Below are positions 17,839-26,919 of a stretch of DNA of 64,000 nucleotides, piece by piece. A model generated the notes under the pieces. That model had not been told where the DNA came from and made no database searches. It saw nothing but the letters and a program-made list of their open reading frames with translations. A program made the translations under genes and the position numbers. The stretch covers positions 62,001 through 126,000 of the forward strand of contig NZ_JAPHPW010000012.1 in the NCBI RefSeq assembly GCF_026241515.1, read 5' to 3'. Source of the DNA: Vibrio sp. 14G-20. GTDB taxonomy: Bacteria; Pseudomonadota; Gammaproteobacteria; Enterobacterales; Vibrionaceae. Numbering within the stretch: the first letter of the stretch is position 1; each line of letters starts with the position of its first letter.

Positions 17839-18981
17839 CTAGATATGATCTTTATCGAGTTGAAATTGAGTTTCTTTATGTTGAGATTGTTGAATTTGTT
17901 TGCCTTGTTGATTCTTTTCTAATTCTGTTTGGTAGCGTGTCAGTGACGTTATCACTTCTAGCATGCTCTCTTGGCTACCAATACTGATTCGAACACAGTT
18001 ACGTAAAGCAGGTTCGTGGTTTTGATTCCTTGTCACAATGCCATCCTTCGCCAATACACTGAACACTTGATGCCCAGGTTTTTGACGCAGCAAAATGAAG
18101 TTTGTCGATGAAGGGTAAACAGATTCGATGAAATCAAACTGCGTTAACTCACAAGCAAACCAGTTACGTAGTTCGACCAACTTTTTCGTGGCGTCTTGCA
18201 TCACTGAGACTCGTTCATCAGACAAAGCGTCTAACACGATTTGAGATGAACAATCTGGCATCGGATAAGGTGGAATCAGCTTCGAGACATACTGCATCAC
18301 ATTTTGACTCGCTAAGATAAAGCCGCAACGAACCGCAGCTAATCCAAACGCCTTCGACAAAGTGCGAATCACAACCAAGTGCGGATAACGCTCAATAAGG
18401 CTCACCGCTGACGTTTGTGGTTCAAACTCGATATACGCTTCATCGACTACCACTAGAGATTTTCCAACCGTGCCTTCCAGTACCTGAATCAAGTCCGATT
18501 TAAGAATCACGTTACCCGTTGGGTTGTTTGGTGAGCAAAGAAACACGATATTAACCAATTCCGCTTTATTCACGATATCAGCAACGTTCAGGCTGAAGTC
18601 TTCCTGCAATGGAGAGTCCAAAGTATTAATCGCCAAAGCATCGGCGCAAAACTCATACATCGCATACGTTGGAGAACAGATAAGTATGCTGTCGCTCGCA
18701 GGTTTACAGAATGTTCTGATCAGCAAATCAATCGCTTCATCTGCACCACGAACGGCAACAGTCGCGGCATCAGTGCCGCAATAAGCTTGGTAAGCCTTGG
18801 CAATGTCTTGGGGTAAAAAGTCTGGGTAACGATTATGACTGACTTCCCCTTGAAACAGAGAGCTTTCCAATTCATTGGCGTTTAGCCAGACACGTCCATC
18901 ACCACCAATTCTTCTCGCCGATTGATAAGGTATTAATTTTTTTACAGCCTGAGGCACTAAGTTATCAATAAAAGATGTCAA
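17839..18981 (-). CDS. HisC-like class I/II aminotransferase
   Basis: A 380-residue PLP-dependent aminotransferase related to histidinol-phosphate and aromatic aminotransferases. Visible motifs are FLCSPNNPTGNV, VVDEAYIEF, and the PLP lysine in IRTLSKAFGLAAVRCG. The C-terminal 25 residues are Gln/Lys-rich and unlike HisC. It is not in a his operon; it is co-transcribed with an amino-acid binding protein and divergent from a LysR gene. This suggests a role in use of an amino acid or imidazole compound rather than core histidine synthesis, but that is inference. Confidence 0.8.
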   Translation of the reverse strand: MTSFIDNLVPQAVKKLIPYQSARRIGGDGRVWLNANELESSLFQGEVSHNRYPDFLPQDIAKAYQAYCGTDAATVAVRGADEAIDLLIRTFCKPASDSILICSPTYAMYEFCADALAINTLDSPLQEDFSLNVADIVNKAELVNIVFLCSPNNPTGNVILKSDLIQVLEGTVGKSLVVVDEAYIEFEPQTSAVSLIERYPHLVVIRTLSKAFGLAAVRCGFILASQNVMQYVSKLIPPYPMPDCSSQIVLDALSDERVSVMQDATKKLVELRNWFACELTQFDFIESVYPSSTNFILLRQKPGHQVFSVLAKDGIVTRNQNHEPALRNCVRISIGSQESMLEVITSLTRYQTELEKNQQGKQIQQSQHKETQFQLDKDHI

Positions 18982-19162
18982 GAAGCTATCCCTTTCACAA
19001 AATCACAATGTCTTCATCATTGCCTTTATATTCAAAAAATGTGACTTATACAAATATTGAATCAAAAATGATGAGTAATTATTTACATTCAAACAGAACA
19101 CTATTGATAAATGAATCGAAATAATTACATAATAGCCATGATAAAAAGTCATAGGTAAAGAT

Positions 19163-20050
19163 ATGAATCGCACACTTCCCTCAACCAAAACCTTGCTCAC
19201 ATTTTTGTCTACGGCAAGGCATCTCAACTTTACTCGCGCGGCACATGAGCTCAATGTTACGCAAGGTGCAGTGAGTCGTCAGGTATTGTCGTTTGAAGAA
19301 AGCCTTGGCTGTGACCTCTTCTATCGCCATGCTCGCGGATTGTCTTTAACGCCGAAAGGGGAAGAACTGGTTCCCCTGATACAAGGAACGATTCATCAAC
19401 TGCAATCGGCTCTCAATCAAGTGGCAAGTTCTCCCTCTAAGATCAAACTCAACGCCCCCAGCTGTATTACCTCTTGGCTGCTACCCAAGTTGATGTCTTT
19501 TCAACAAGCCTACCCTGAAATTGATGTCGAGCTCACGTCGACCATCAAGCACGTTTTTGAGCCAAGCTTTGATCCCTTCGATGCGGTGATTACCTATGGC
19601 AAGAAACCAAGCCAACACTCAATTGTTAGCCAACTCCTGTTCAACGAACAACTCGCACCCATCTGCCAAGCGCAGAGTATTGCTCCAAGCCACCTAATTG
19701 ACAGCACTTCAACCGTCATCAAGCCACACAAGCTTGCTCATTACACTTGGTTACACGCCAACAATGAACAAAGTGACTGGCGACTTTGGTTAGAGCACAT
19801 AGGAAGCCATGATCTTTCGAGTAAGAACAACCAGCAATTCGCCACGCTTGATCAGGCCATGAATGCGGCCATTCAAGGGTTTGGAATAGCGATAGGCGAT
19901 ATCACGCTTGCTAAGCAAGATATCGATTTGGGTAGATTGGTGAAAGTGAGTGAAGGCAGTGTGTTCTCCGGCAACGGTTACTTCTTACTGCAACCTAAGA
20001 ATCGCCAAAATGCGTCATTATCGACTCTGGTAGATTGGCTCGTTGATTAA
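19163..20050 (+). CDS. LysR family transcriptional regulator (GcvA-like)
   Basis: A 295-residue regulator. The N-terminal helix-turn-helix is seen in LTFLSTARHLNFTRAAHELNVTQGAVSRQVLSFEE-like sequence across residues 12-45; the effector domain starts near residue 90. The sequence around SRQVLSFEESLGCDLFYR and the C-terminal WLVD resemble the GcvA branch. It is divergent from the hisC-like/binding-protein operon with a 181-base gap, the usual layout for a LysR regulator and its target. Confidence 0.85.
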   Translation: MNRTLPSTKTLLTFLSTARHLNFTRAAHELNVTQGAVSRQVLSFEESLGCDLFYRHARGLSLTPKGEELVPLIQGTIHQLQSALNQVASSPSKIKLNAPSCITSWLLPKLMSFQQAYPEIDVELTSTIKHVFEPSFDPFDAVITYGKKPSQHSIVSQLLFNEQLAPICQAQSIAPSHLIDSTSTVIKPHKLAHYTWLHANNEQSDWRLWLEHIGSHDLSSKNNQQFATLDQAMNAAIQGFGIAIGDITLAKQDIDLGRLVKVSEGSVFSGNGYFLLQPKNRQNASLSTLVDWLVD

Positions 20051-20389
20051 GAATTAATTAGCAACAATCCAATAAAATCCCAACGTAACAAGCCTTTAGA
20101 ACAGAAAGCAGCCCTCACTCGTCAGAATGAGAATAGAGTGATTCCCAAATTGATGTAGGAAATCGATTCTCAAAATAAAACTATTCCTCTTTCACAACGT
20201 ATTGTTTGGGTGAGAACAGGCGAAACCTTCTTTTAGCTCAATGAAAATACAAATCAAATCATTTCGTTAGGTTAAAAGATCTGACCTCATAGAGAAAATG
20301 GCATTCGAATTGCTTTGTCATAGACAACCCAACCAATATACAGCAGATTGCATTTTATTCATCATGCAGCTTGTTACGGAGGATAGGCT
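20051..20389. other. Intergenic region with no recognised feature
   Basis: 339 AT-rich bases between the LysR gene and the small GemA-like gene. No gene, strong hairpin or repeat was recognised. The ribosome site GGAGG of the next gene lies at its right end. Confidence 0.4.
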
Positions 20390-20638
20390 ATGACCTTACA
20401 AAGACATACGTATTACGGCTTGATTCACCACGGAATTAAGACCCTATTAATAGACAGAATTGGCCACTTCACAGAGCGTGAGTACCACGAGTATCTCGAC
20501 TTAACAACTGGTAAATCGACATGCTTTGCCATGAGCGAACAAGAACTCGAAAACACCTTAGACAGCTTGAAAAGCGAAGGTTATCTAGAAGACATCAAGC
20601 AGTTGATACCGCGCTACCAAACCTCGTCAATGCGATAA
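20390..20638 (+). CDS. Small protein resembling the phage Mu GemA (DUF1018) domain
   Basis: An 82-residue protein with a good ribosome site (GGAGG, then ATG). The stretch EREYHEYLDLTTGKSTCFAM followed by SEQELENTLDSLKSEGYLED has the same layout as the conserved part of Mu-like GemA regulators (a Tyr-x-x-x-Leu, TGK-S-C, M-T/S-x-x-E/Q-L, LD-LK-x-x-G-aromatic pattern). No phage genes surround it, so it would be a domesticated or host-borne relative. The match is by eye only. Otherwise it is a conserved hypothetical protein of vibrios. Confidence 0.6.
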   Translation: MTLQRHTYYGLIHHGIKTLLIDRIGHFTEREYHEYLDLTTGKSTCFAMSEQELENTLDSLKSEGYLEDIKQLIPRYQTSSMR

Positions 20639-20695
20639 TCTGCTTAAACTCTTTAAACACGATGAGTGGCTAGATTGAATTAATTGGCACCCAAT

Positions 20696-20727
20696 TGTCT
20701 CGGGCTATTTAGCATCGAGACAGTTTT
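20696..20727 (+). terminator. Terminator before yciB
   Basis: TGTCTCG/CGAGACA stem with a 13-base loop followed by GTTTT, 58 bases after the small gene. Confidence 0.6.
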
Positions 20728-20771
20728 CGTTAGACTGTCAGCAACTCAACTAACTGGATAGTCAGTGTCTC

Positions 20772-21338
20772 ATGAAACAAATTCTTGATTTCATTCCTCT
20801 CATTATTTTCTTTGCGCTTTATAAGATGTACGACATCTATACCGCGACCGGTGCTTTTATCGTTGCCTCTGCAGTTCAAATTATTTTGACGTACTTCATC
20901 TACAAGAAAGTAGAAAAAATGCAGATCATCACCTTTCTAATGGTTGCCGTATTTGGTGGCATGACCATCTTCTTGCACGATGACAACTTCATTAAATGGA
21001 AAGTCACCATCGTTTACGCTCTGTTCGCTATCGGCCTGACAGTCAGCCACCTAATGGGCAAATCAGCAATTAAAGGCATGTTGGGTAAAGAGATCACACT
21101 GCCTGATGCCGTATGGGGCAAGATCAACTGGGCTTGGACTATGTTCTTTACCCTATGCGCCATTCTCAACGTTTACGTTGCTTTCAGCCTACCGTTGGAT
21201 GTTTGGGTGAACTTCAAAGTGTTTGGTTTGCTCATCGCGACCTTGCTCTTCACCTTGCTCACTGGTGTTTATATCTATAAGCATCTACCAAAAGACCAGC
21301 AGAAAGAGTTAACGGATAAAAATACCGACGAGAAATAA
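20772..21338 (+). CDS. yciB: Inner membrane-spanning protein YciB (septation protein A family)
   Basis: A 188-residue integral membrane protein with about five helices (IspZ/YciB family). It opens [23 protein letters not shown], the family signature, and contains [28 protein letters not shown]. It takes part in envelope maintenance and division in enterics, where loss alters cell length. The basic tail HLPKDQQKE is typical. The order yciB-yciA-yciI near trp is conserved. Confidence 0.95.
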   Translation: MKQILDFIPLIIFFALYKMYDIYTATGAFIVASAVQIILTYFIYKKVEKMQIITFLMVAVFGGMTIFLHDDNFIKWKVTIVYALFAIGLTVSHLMGKSAIKGMLGKEITLPDAVWGKINWAWTMFFTLCAILNVYVAFSLPLDVWVNFKVFGLLIATLLFTLLTGVYIYKHLPKDQQKELTDKNTDEK

Positions 21339-21393
21339 TCCTTAGGGATGAGTCCTCATACTCTATTTGATACAATTATTATCAATATGCGAT

Positions 21394-21422
21394 TGGCCAA
21401 TGATACTCGTGATCATTGGCCA
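21394..21422. other. Perfect 11-bp hairpin between yciB and yciA
   Basis: TGGCCAATGAT/ATCATTGGCCA with a seven-base loop. It has no T tract on either strand, so it is not a standard terminator. It may be an operator, an RNA processing signal or a transcription pause site. Confidence 0.5.
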
Positions 21423-21526
21423 CTGATTATTTGTGTTCGGTGAAGACGTTAAAAATTCGACCACCGCGAATCTCGTAAACACATCTATTTTTATATAAAA
21501 CAATCAATACCATTAAGAGTACGACA

Positions 21527-21925
21527 ATGACTATTCAATCAACTTTGAACCCGATTGGTTCTTTACTTCTTCGCACATTAGCGATGCCTTCTGATACAAA
21601 TGCAGCAGGCCAGATTTTCGGTGGTTGGATAATGTCTCAGCTTGACCTTGCTGGCGGCATACTGGCAAAGGAGATCTCTAACGGCAAGATAGTCACGGTT
21701 TCAGTATCGAGTATCGAGTTCAAACAGCCGGTTTCAGTGGGTGATGTTGTGTGTGTTTATGGTGACTGCACTAAGATTGGTCGTAGCTCGATGAATATAG
21801 ACCTAGAAGTATGGGTTAAACCTGTACTTGATCACGGCATCGGCGACCGCTACAAGGTATGTGGCGCGACATTCAACTACGTTGCGGTTGATGAAAGTGG
21901 TAAACCTCGCCCAATCAACAAATAA
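21527..21925 (+). CDS. yciA: Acyl-CoA thioesterase YciA
   Basis: A 132-residue hotdog-fold thioesterase that hydrolyses a broad range of acyl-CoAs. The N-terminal LRTLAMPSDTNAAGQIFGGW contains the catalytic Asp and the helix of the fold, followed by MSQLDLAGGILAKEI. SSIEFKQPVSVGDVVCVYG is the acyl-binding strand. Length fits E. coli YciA (132). Confidence 0.95.
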   Translation: MTIQSTLNPIGSLLLRTLAMPSDTNAAGQIFGGWIMSQLDLAGGILAKEISNGKIVTVSVSSIEFKQPVSVGDVVCVYGDCTKIGRSSMNIDLEVWVKPVLDHGIGDRYKVCGATFNYVAVDESGKPRPINK

Positions 21926-22120
21926 CACTTTTTAGTCAGCGTTTTGTATCGATGGTCTTTAGTTTATCTAAATGAAATTGCTAAAGACCATACAACTCTC
22001 TCGCACCAATTCACAATTTCTTATCATTAGCCCTTCCAATACCAATTAGTTCGCGTAAATTAGCAAGATAGCGAATTTAAACGCCCCAAACTTAGTGAAG
22101 TAAAATAAGGATATCTCAAT

Positions 22121-22417
22121 ATGTGGTACGTGATTTTTTCTCAAGACGTCGAAAATTCATTAGAAAAACGCTTAAGTGTTCGCCCACAACATCTAGAACG
22201 CCTACAAACACTTCACGATGAAGGCCGACTGTTAACAGCAGGCCCAATGCCAGCTATTGACTCAGATAACCCTGGCGAAGCGGGCTTCACAGGTTCAACT
22301 GTAATTGCCGAATTTAACTCTTTGGAAGACGCTCAAGCATGGGCAGACGCTGACCCGTACATTGATGCTGGCGTTTACCAAAATGTGATTGTAAAACCAT
22401 TCAAGAAAGTATTTTAA
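22121..22417 (+). CDS. yciI: YciI family protein
   Basis: A 98-residue dimeric alpha-beta protein of the ferredoxin-like YciI family. [21 protein letters not shown] and the conserved His-Asp region ([17 protein letters not shown]), GPMPAI and [16 protein letters not shown] match the family. The active site is thought to be enzymatic but no reaction is established. It starts after AAGGA and lies one base before the pilotin gene. Confidence 0.93.
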   Translation: MWYVIFSQDVENSLEKRLSVRPQHLERLQTLHDEGRLLTAGPMPAIDSDNPGEAGFTGSTVIAEFNSLEDAQAWADADPYIDAGVYQNVIVKPFKKVF

Positions 22418-22418
22418 C

Positions 22419-22814
22419 GTGAAAAAATGGATTATTGGCTCACTGGCTTTAGCTCTGCTTGCAGGCTGTGCTTCAAGTGAGCAAGACGAACAAAGACAGC
22501 TAGAGATGATGGCGCAGCACCGAGCTGGCGTTTTATCCGCAGGCTTGCCGATTGAGTATGGCCCACTATCGGTCATGCGCGTGCTAGCAAAAAACACGGT
22601 TATCGAAATTATGATGATCTACAACCAAGATGCAAAAGGTGCTAAACCTTTAAACCAAGTTGTAGACATGAGTGTGAATAGCTACTGCACCAACTCTGAA
22701 GTCAGAGCAAACCTCGACATGGGTTTGGCTTACAACATCAAGATTCGCAACACTCGCGGACAATTGATGGTTGAGAAGCTGATCAGCAAAGATACTTGCC
22801 AGAGCAGCAGCTAG
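22419..22814 (+). CDS. aspS: Type II secretion pilotin lipoprotein, GspS/AspS type
   Basis: A 131-residue outer-membrane lipoprotein; the lipobox LLAGC puts the lipidated Cys at residue 17. The mature domain PLSVMRVLAKNTVIEIMMIYN, with cysteines in NSYCTNSEV and SKDTC that would form a disulphide, resembles the Vibrio AspS pilotin, which carries the secretin GspD to the outer membrane. In V. cholerae the aspS gene (VC1703) is next to metE, as here, and away from the main gsp operon. The GTG start follows the yciI stop by one base, suggesting coupled translation. Confidence 0.75.
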   Translation: MKKWIIGSLALALLAGCASSEQDEQRQLEMMAQHRAGVLSAGLPIEYGPLSVMRVLAKNTVIEIMMIYNQDAKGAKPLNQVVDMSVNSYCTNSEVRANLDMGLAYNIKIRNTRGQLMVEKLISKDTCQSSS

Positions 22815-22843
22815 ATTTCGATATTCGAACAAGCATTAAACAG

Positions 22844-22877
22844 AAAGGCCTCGCACTTGCGAGGCCTTTGTTTTTTT
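22844..22877. terminator. Bidirectional terminator between pilotin gene and metE
   Basis: AAAGGCCTCGC/GCGAGGCCTTT, an 11-base-pair stem with a four-base loop, followed by GTTTTTTT on the plus strand. Confidence 0.92.
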
Positions 22878-22907
22878 AGAATAATCAAACCCTAGCGTTT
22901 GTTAAGC

Positions 22908-25256
22908 TTAAACTTCTGCTGATTCCCACTCTTTACGCAGTGCCTTAGTCGCAGAAACTAAGTTAGTTAGTGCGGCTTCTGTCTCTGCCCAGTTACGTGT
23001 CTTAAGGCCACAATCTGGGTTCGCCCACAAACGTTCTGCCGGAATTTTCTCTGCCGCTTTTTTCAGCAAATCAACAATCCACTCTTCTGATGGAATGTTT
23101 GGTGAGTGAATATCGTAAACACCGGGGCCAATCGCATTCGGGTAATTGAACTCTTCAAACGCTTTGAGCAATTCCATGTTCGAACGAGAAGTCTCAATGG
23201 TAATCACATCGGCATCTAGCGCAGCCACTGAATCAATGATCTCGTTGAACTCGCTGTAACACATGTGTGTATGGATTTGAGTCTCTGGCTTGGCACTCGC
23301 TGCTGAAATTTTAAAAGCATCAACTGCCCATTCTAAATATTCTGCATGGTCGCGTTTTTTCAGCGGCAAGCCTTCACGAATAGCAGGCTCATCAATTTGA
23401 ATAATGTTGATTCCAGCGTCTTGTAAATCCGACACTTCATCACGCAGCGCAAACGCCAATTGGTTGGTGATCTCTTTGCGCGAGATGTCTTCACGTGGGA
23501 ATGTCCAACACAAAATAGTGACAGGTCCTGTGAGCATGCCTTTCATTTGCTTTGAAGTCAGAGATTGAGCGTAGGTCGACCATTCCACCGTCATCGGTTT
23601 CTCACGTTCGATATCCGCGACCACAATCGCTGGTTTCACGCAGCGAGAACCATAGCTTTGTACCCAACCAAACTTTGTGGTTTGAAAGCCTGCTAGGTTT
23701 TCTGCAAAGTACTCCACCATGTCATTACGTTCCGCTTCACCGTGCACAAGCACATCCAAATCTAAAGCTTCTTGTCGCTTAACCGCATCCGCAATATGGC
23801 CTTTCAATGCGGTTGTGTATTCAGCTTCACTCAATTGACCAGTTCGGTAGGCTCTACGTTGAACGCGAATCTCGCCTGTCTGTGGGAACGAACCAATGGT
23901 TGTAGTTGGCAATAACGGTAAACCCAAAACCTCAGACTGGTGCGCGGCACGTTCTGCGTAAGGTGCACTGCGCTCTGCTAATGCTTTAGTAATAGTATTG
24001 AGTCGAGCTTGAACTTGCGGCTTGTTCACATGAGTCGCGCTCTTGCGTGCAACAATCGGTTGGCTGTAAGTACCACACGCTAAAATAGCATTTTGGTCGC
24101 CATCTAACGCTGCCCCCAATAAGCTCACCTCAGTGACTTTTTGTTTTGCAAAGGCAAACCAACTCTTCACTTCTTCGCTAAGCGTCTCTTCTAACTCAAG
24201 GTCAACTGGGCTATGCAGCAATGAACATGAACTTGCGAGCCAAAGCTTATCTCCTAACTTATCTTTCACTGGTTGCAGTAACTCAAGCTGCGCGGCTAGG
24301 TCAGCTCGCCAAACATTGCGTCCATTAATTGCACCTGCAGAAAGCACCCAATCTTCAGGTAGCTTATTCACCACTTCATCAAGTTGCTGCGGTGCGGCAG
24401 CCAAATCAATGTGCAAGCCGTTGACGGGCAGTTCTACAATTTTATCTAAAGTATCAGTCACCGAATCAAAGTAAGTGGTAAGCAATAGTTTCACATCGCC
24501 TTGAATCACTTGATACGCCAATTTGAATGAATCTGTCCACTTAGTCTCAAGTTCCAGAGATAGAATGGGCTCATCGATTTGCACCCACTCAACACCCAAC
24601 TTGGCAAGTTTCGCCAGAATCGCTTGGTAAGCGGTAAGCAAACGTGGAAGCAAGGTTAAACGGTCAAAGCCCTCTTCCACTTCTTTGCCTAGATATAAGT
24701 AAGATAATGGGCCAAGAAGGACTGGCTTAACCTTATGCCCAGCTTGAATGGCTTCATTCACTTCATCAAACAGTTGTGGCCAGCTCACTTCAAAGGTGTC
24801 GTCTTTACTGAACTCAGGAACAATGTAGTGATAGTTAGTGTTGAACCACTTCGTCATATCTGATGCTGCTGCACTGTCTTTAGTGCCATCATTCGACGTA
24901 TGCGTACCACCGCAGCAAGTAGACTGAACTTGAGACTGACCGCGACCTGCACGGAACAAGGTATCCAGATCTGGGAAGGCTTTTTCATCTTCTGCTCCAC
25001 CAACATGACGTTTTGGCACATGACCTAGAAGTAACGTCGTTGTTAGAACATGGTCATACCATGCGAAGTCACCCGCAGTTGCAAAGCTTAGATTCGCGTC
25101 GGCTTGTACATTCCAGTTACGATTTCTCAATTCACTGCCGAGTTGCTTGAGCTCAGATTGACCAATCTCACCACGCCAGTACTTCTCTAGTGTGAATTTG
25201 AGTTCGCGTTTTTCGCCGATACGTGGGTAGCCAAGAATATGTGTCGTTGTAGTCAT
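22908..25256 (-). CDS. metE: Cobalamin-independent methionine synthase
   Basis: A 782-residue MetE that transfers a methyl group from 5-methyltetrahydrofolate (polyglutamate) to homocysteine. The zinc ligands are His664 and Cys666 (HTHMCYSEF), Glu688 (TIETSR) and Cys749 (NPDCGLKTR). Each is offset by 23 from E. coli numbering. Part of the offset comes from an insertion at about residues 109-129, containing [12 protein letters not shown], between FRAGRG and [12 protein letters not shown]. The gene is divergent from metR, and MetJ-like sites lie between them. Confidence 0.96.
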   Translation of the reverse strand: MTTTTHILGYPRIGEKRELKFTLEKYWRGEIGQSELKQLGSELRNRNWNVQADANLSFATAGDFAWYDHVLTTTLLLGHVPKRHVGGAEDEKAFPDLDTLFRAGRGQSQVQSTCCGGTHTSNDGTKDSAAASDMTKWFNTNYHYIVPEFSKDDTFEVSWPQLFDEVNEAIQAGHKVKPVLLGPLSYLYLGKEVEEGFDRLTLLPRLLTAYQAILAKLAKLGVEWVQIDEPILSLELETKWTDSFKLAYQVIQGDVKLLLTTYFDSVTDTLDKIVELPVNGLHIDLAAAPQQLDEVVNKLPEDWVLSAGAINGRNVWRADLAAQLELLQPVKDKLGDKLWLASSCSLLHSPVDLELEETLSEEVKSWFAFAKQKVTEVSLLGAALDGDQNAILACGTYSQPIVARKSATHVNKPQVQARLNTITKALAERSAPYAERAAHQSEVLGLPLLPTTTIGSFPQTGEIRVQRRAYRTGQLSEAEYTTALKGHIADAVKRQEALDLDVLVHGEAERNDMVEYFAENLAGFQTTKFGWVQSYGSRCVKPAIVVADIEREKPMTVEWSTYAQSLTSKQMKGMLTGPVTILCWTFPREDISRKEITNQLAFALRDEVSDLQDAGINIIQIDEPAIREGLPLKKRDHAEYLEWAVDAFKISAASAKPETQIHTHMCYSEFNEIIDSVAALDADVITIETSRSNMELLKAFEEFNYPNAIGPGVYDIHSPNIPSEEWIVDLLKKAAEKIPAERLWANPDCGLKTRNWAETEAALTNLVSATKALRKEWESAEV

Positions 25257-25326
25257 GAACCTGTTCCTTATTCAATAATTGTTAGTATCTGTTCAGATTG
25301 CCTATCGTGTTTTTTACTTTCACAAA

Positions 25327-25342
25327 AGGCGTCTAGATGGCT
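25327..25342. promoter_or_regulatory. Tandem met box (MetJ operator), metE side
   Basis: AGGCGTCT followed directly by AGATGGCT; these match the MetJ consensus AGACGTCT at 7 and 6 of 8 positions. MetJ with S-adenosylmethionine binds such tandem 8-mers to repress methionine genes. It lies 71 bases upstream of the metE start. Confidence 0.65.
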
Positions 25343-25439
25343 AAACTATCCACCTAATCGGTTCGATGAACAACGTCCAAATTTTCATCTTGTTTATTAA
25401 AAATATTCATCTTCAATAAACCAAAGATGAGGTTCTTAA

Positions 25440-25463
25440 ATCCATCTGGACATCTAGACGTTT
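25440..25463. promoter_or_regulatory. Tandem met boxes (MetJ operator), metR side
   Basis: GGACATCT (25448-25455) followed by AGACGTTT (25456-25463) match AGACGTCT at 6 and 7 of 8 positions; a weaker third box ATCCATCT (5 of 8) precedes them. It lies about 75 bases upstream of the metR start. Confidence 0.7.
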
Positions 25464-25536
25464 ACAAATGATAAAAAACCCCGTAGGGTGATTATTAAGA
25501 AATATTGAATTGGCTTAGGGAATATGAGGAATACTC

Positions 25537-26448
25537 ATGATAGAGCTTAAACACCTTCGAACATTGACCACCTTGAGAGACAGCGGCTCATTGACAGCTA
25601 CTGCAACCTCTCTTCATCTGACGCAGTCAGCGCTTTCTCACCAATTGAAAGACCTTGAGGCGCGTATTGGCGGTCAGCTTTTCCTTCGTAAAACTAGGCC
25701 AGTTAAATTTACCTCTGAAGGTGAAATTTTGCTTAAGCTCGCCGATGAGATACAACCTAGAATCGCTAAAGCAGAGAACGAACTCGCAAGCCTGAAAGAG
25801 GATGTGAATGGTCGATTGCACATGGCGATCGAATGTCACTCATGCTTTCAATGGCTAATGCCCGCTTTGAAGGAGTACCAAGTTGCTTGGCCAAGCGTGA
25901 CTCTAGATTTCTCATCAGGCTTTGGTTTTGAACCTCTACCTGCATTAATGGCAGGTGAATTAGACTTAGTGATCACTTCTGATATCCAACCTCGTTCTGA
26001 AGTTCACTACGAACCTCTTTTCGATTTTGAGATGCGCCTCATCACCGCGATCAACTCGCCTTTGGCTGAAAATCCAAGTATTGATCCGCAAGATCTTAGC
26101 GATCTCACTATGCTCTCCTACCCAGTTCAAAAGCAGCGTTTAGACGTCGTGAAGCACTTTTTGCAACCTGCAGGTGTAGAACCGAAGAAGTGGAAACAAG
26201 CAGACAACACATTGATGTTGGTGCAAATGGTATCGGCGGGTTTAGGAGTCGCTGCATTACCAAACTGGGCGATCAGTGAGTTCTCAAGACAAGGTTTGAT
26301 AGCCAGCAAGCCGTTAGGTAAAGGGCTTTCAAGAAGACTGTTTGCAGCGGTAAGAAACTCAGAAAAAGATAAACGTTACCTGCAAGCTTTCTTTAGTACG
26401 GCAAGGCAGCAAAGTAAGAGTCACCTTGATGGTATTGAGGTCGTTTAA
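25537..26448 (+). CDS. metR: LysR family activator MetR
   Basis: A 303-residue regulator that activates metE and other methionine genes with homocysteine as co-inducer. The helix-turn-helix region reads IELKHLRTLTTLRDSGSL through LTQSALSHQLKDLE, and the effector domain contains IECHSCFQWLMPALKEYQ, a MetR signature. Position, divergent from metE, and a GAGGAA ribosome site support the call and start. Confidence 0.94.
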   Translation: MIELKHLRTLTTLRDSGSLTATATSLHLTQSALSHQLKDLEARIGGQLFLRKTRPVKFTSEGEILLKLADEIQPRIAKAENELASLKEDVNGRLHMAIECHSCFQWLMPALKEYQVAWPSVTLDFSSGFGFEPLPALMAGELDLVITSDIQPRSEVHYEPLFDFEMRLITAINSPLAENPSIDPQDLSDLTMLSYPVQKQRLDVVKHFLQPAGVEPKKWKQADNTLMLVQMVSAGLGVAALPNWAISEFSRQGLIASKPLGKGLSRRLFAAVRNSEKDKRYLQAFFSTARQQSKSHLDGIEVV

Positions 26449-26509
26449 CGATAGTTGTCGTCAGTGAACTCTGTTTATACAAACCACAAGAGACAAATGC
26501 CAGAAACAA

Positions 26510-26540
26510 AAAAAGTCACAGATAATCTGTGACTTTTTAG
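26510..26540. terminator. Bidirectional terminator after metR
   Basis: AAAAAGTCACAGA/TCTGTGACTTTTT, 13 base pairs with a TAA loop, T tracts on both strands. It also serves the small minus-strand gene. Confidence 0.92.
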
Positions 26541-26587
26541 TTTCAGTACCGATGATTTTCGATACCTGTTGATTCGCGAAAAATAGA

Positions 26588-26788
26588 CTATCTTGCGTAA
26601 GATTTAAACTGGTTAGTCAGTGGGTCGTATTGATAGCCAAGCATATCAAGCTTACCCACGACACTTTCTATATCCATTTCATACATACTGATCAGCTCTT
26701 CAAAGCTATCGCATTCTAGGCGAAGTTTTTCATTCACGATTCCCAGCAAAATAATGCTATCGAAACCTTTGACGTTGCTTAAATCCAT
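26588..26788 (-). CDS. DUF4250 family small protein
   Basis: A 66-residue protein starting MDLSNVKGFDSIILLGIVNEKLR, then DSFEELISMYEMD, the pattern I associate with DUF4250 domain proteins (short, soluble, helix-rich). Function is unknown. It has its own region between convergent metR and a membrane-protein gene, and shares the terminator at 26510-26540. Confidence 0.7.
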   Translation of the reverse strand: MDLSNVKGFDSIILLGIVNEKLRLECDSFEELISMYEMDIESVVGKLDMLGYQYDPLTNQFKSYAR

Positions 26789-26919
26789 CCCGTACTCCTA
26801 ACGAACACACCGACTAGATTTAAGTTTAGAACGCTTACCAACGCCATGCTAAAAAACTGATCACACTTCTAACAAGAATACGTGATTAATGAGCGTACGT
26901 AATAAATGAAAGTGCGCGA

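Noticed and set aside
22295..22597. 100-codon frame opposite yciI and the pilotin gene
   Set aside because: Spans the junction of two supported genes on the other strand; no signal of its own.
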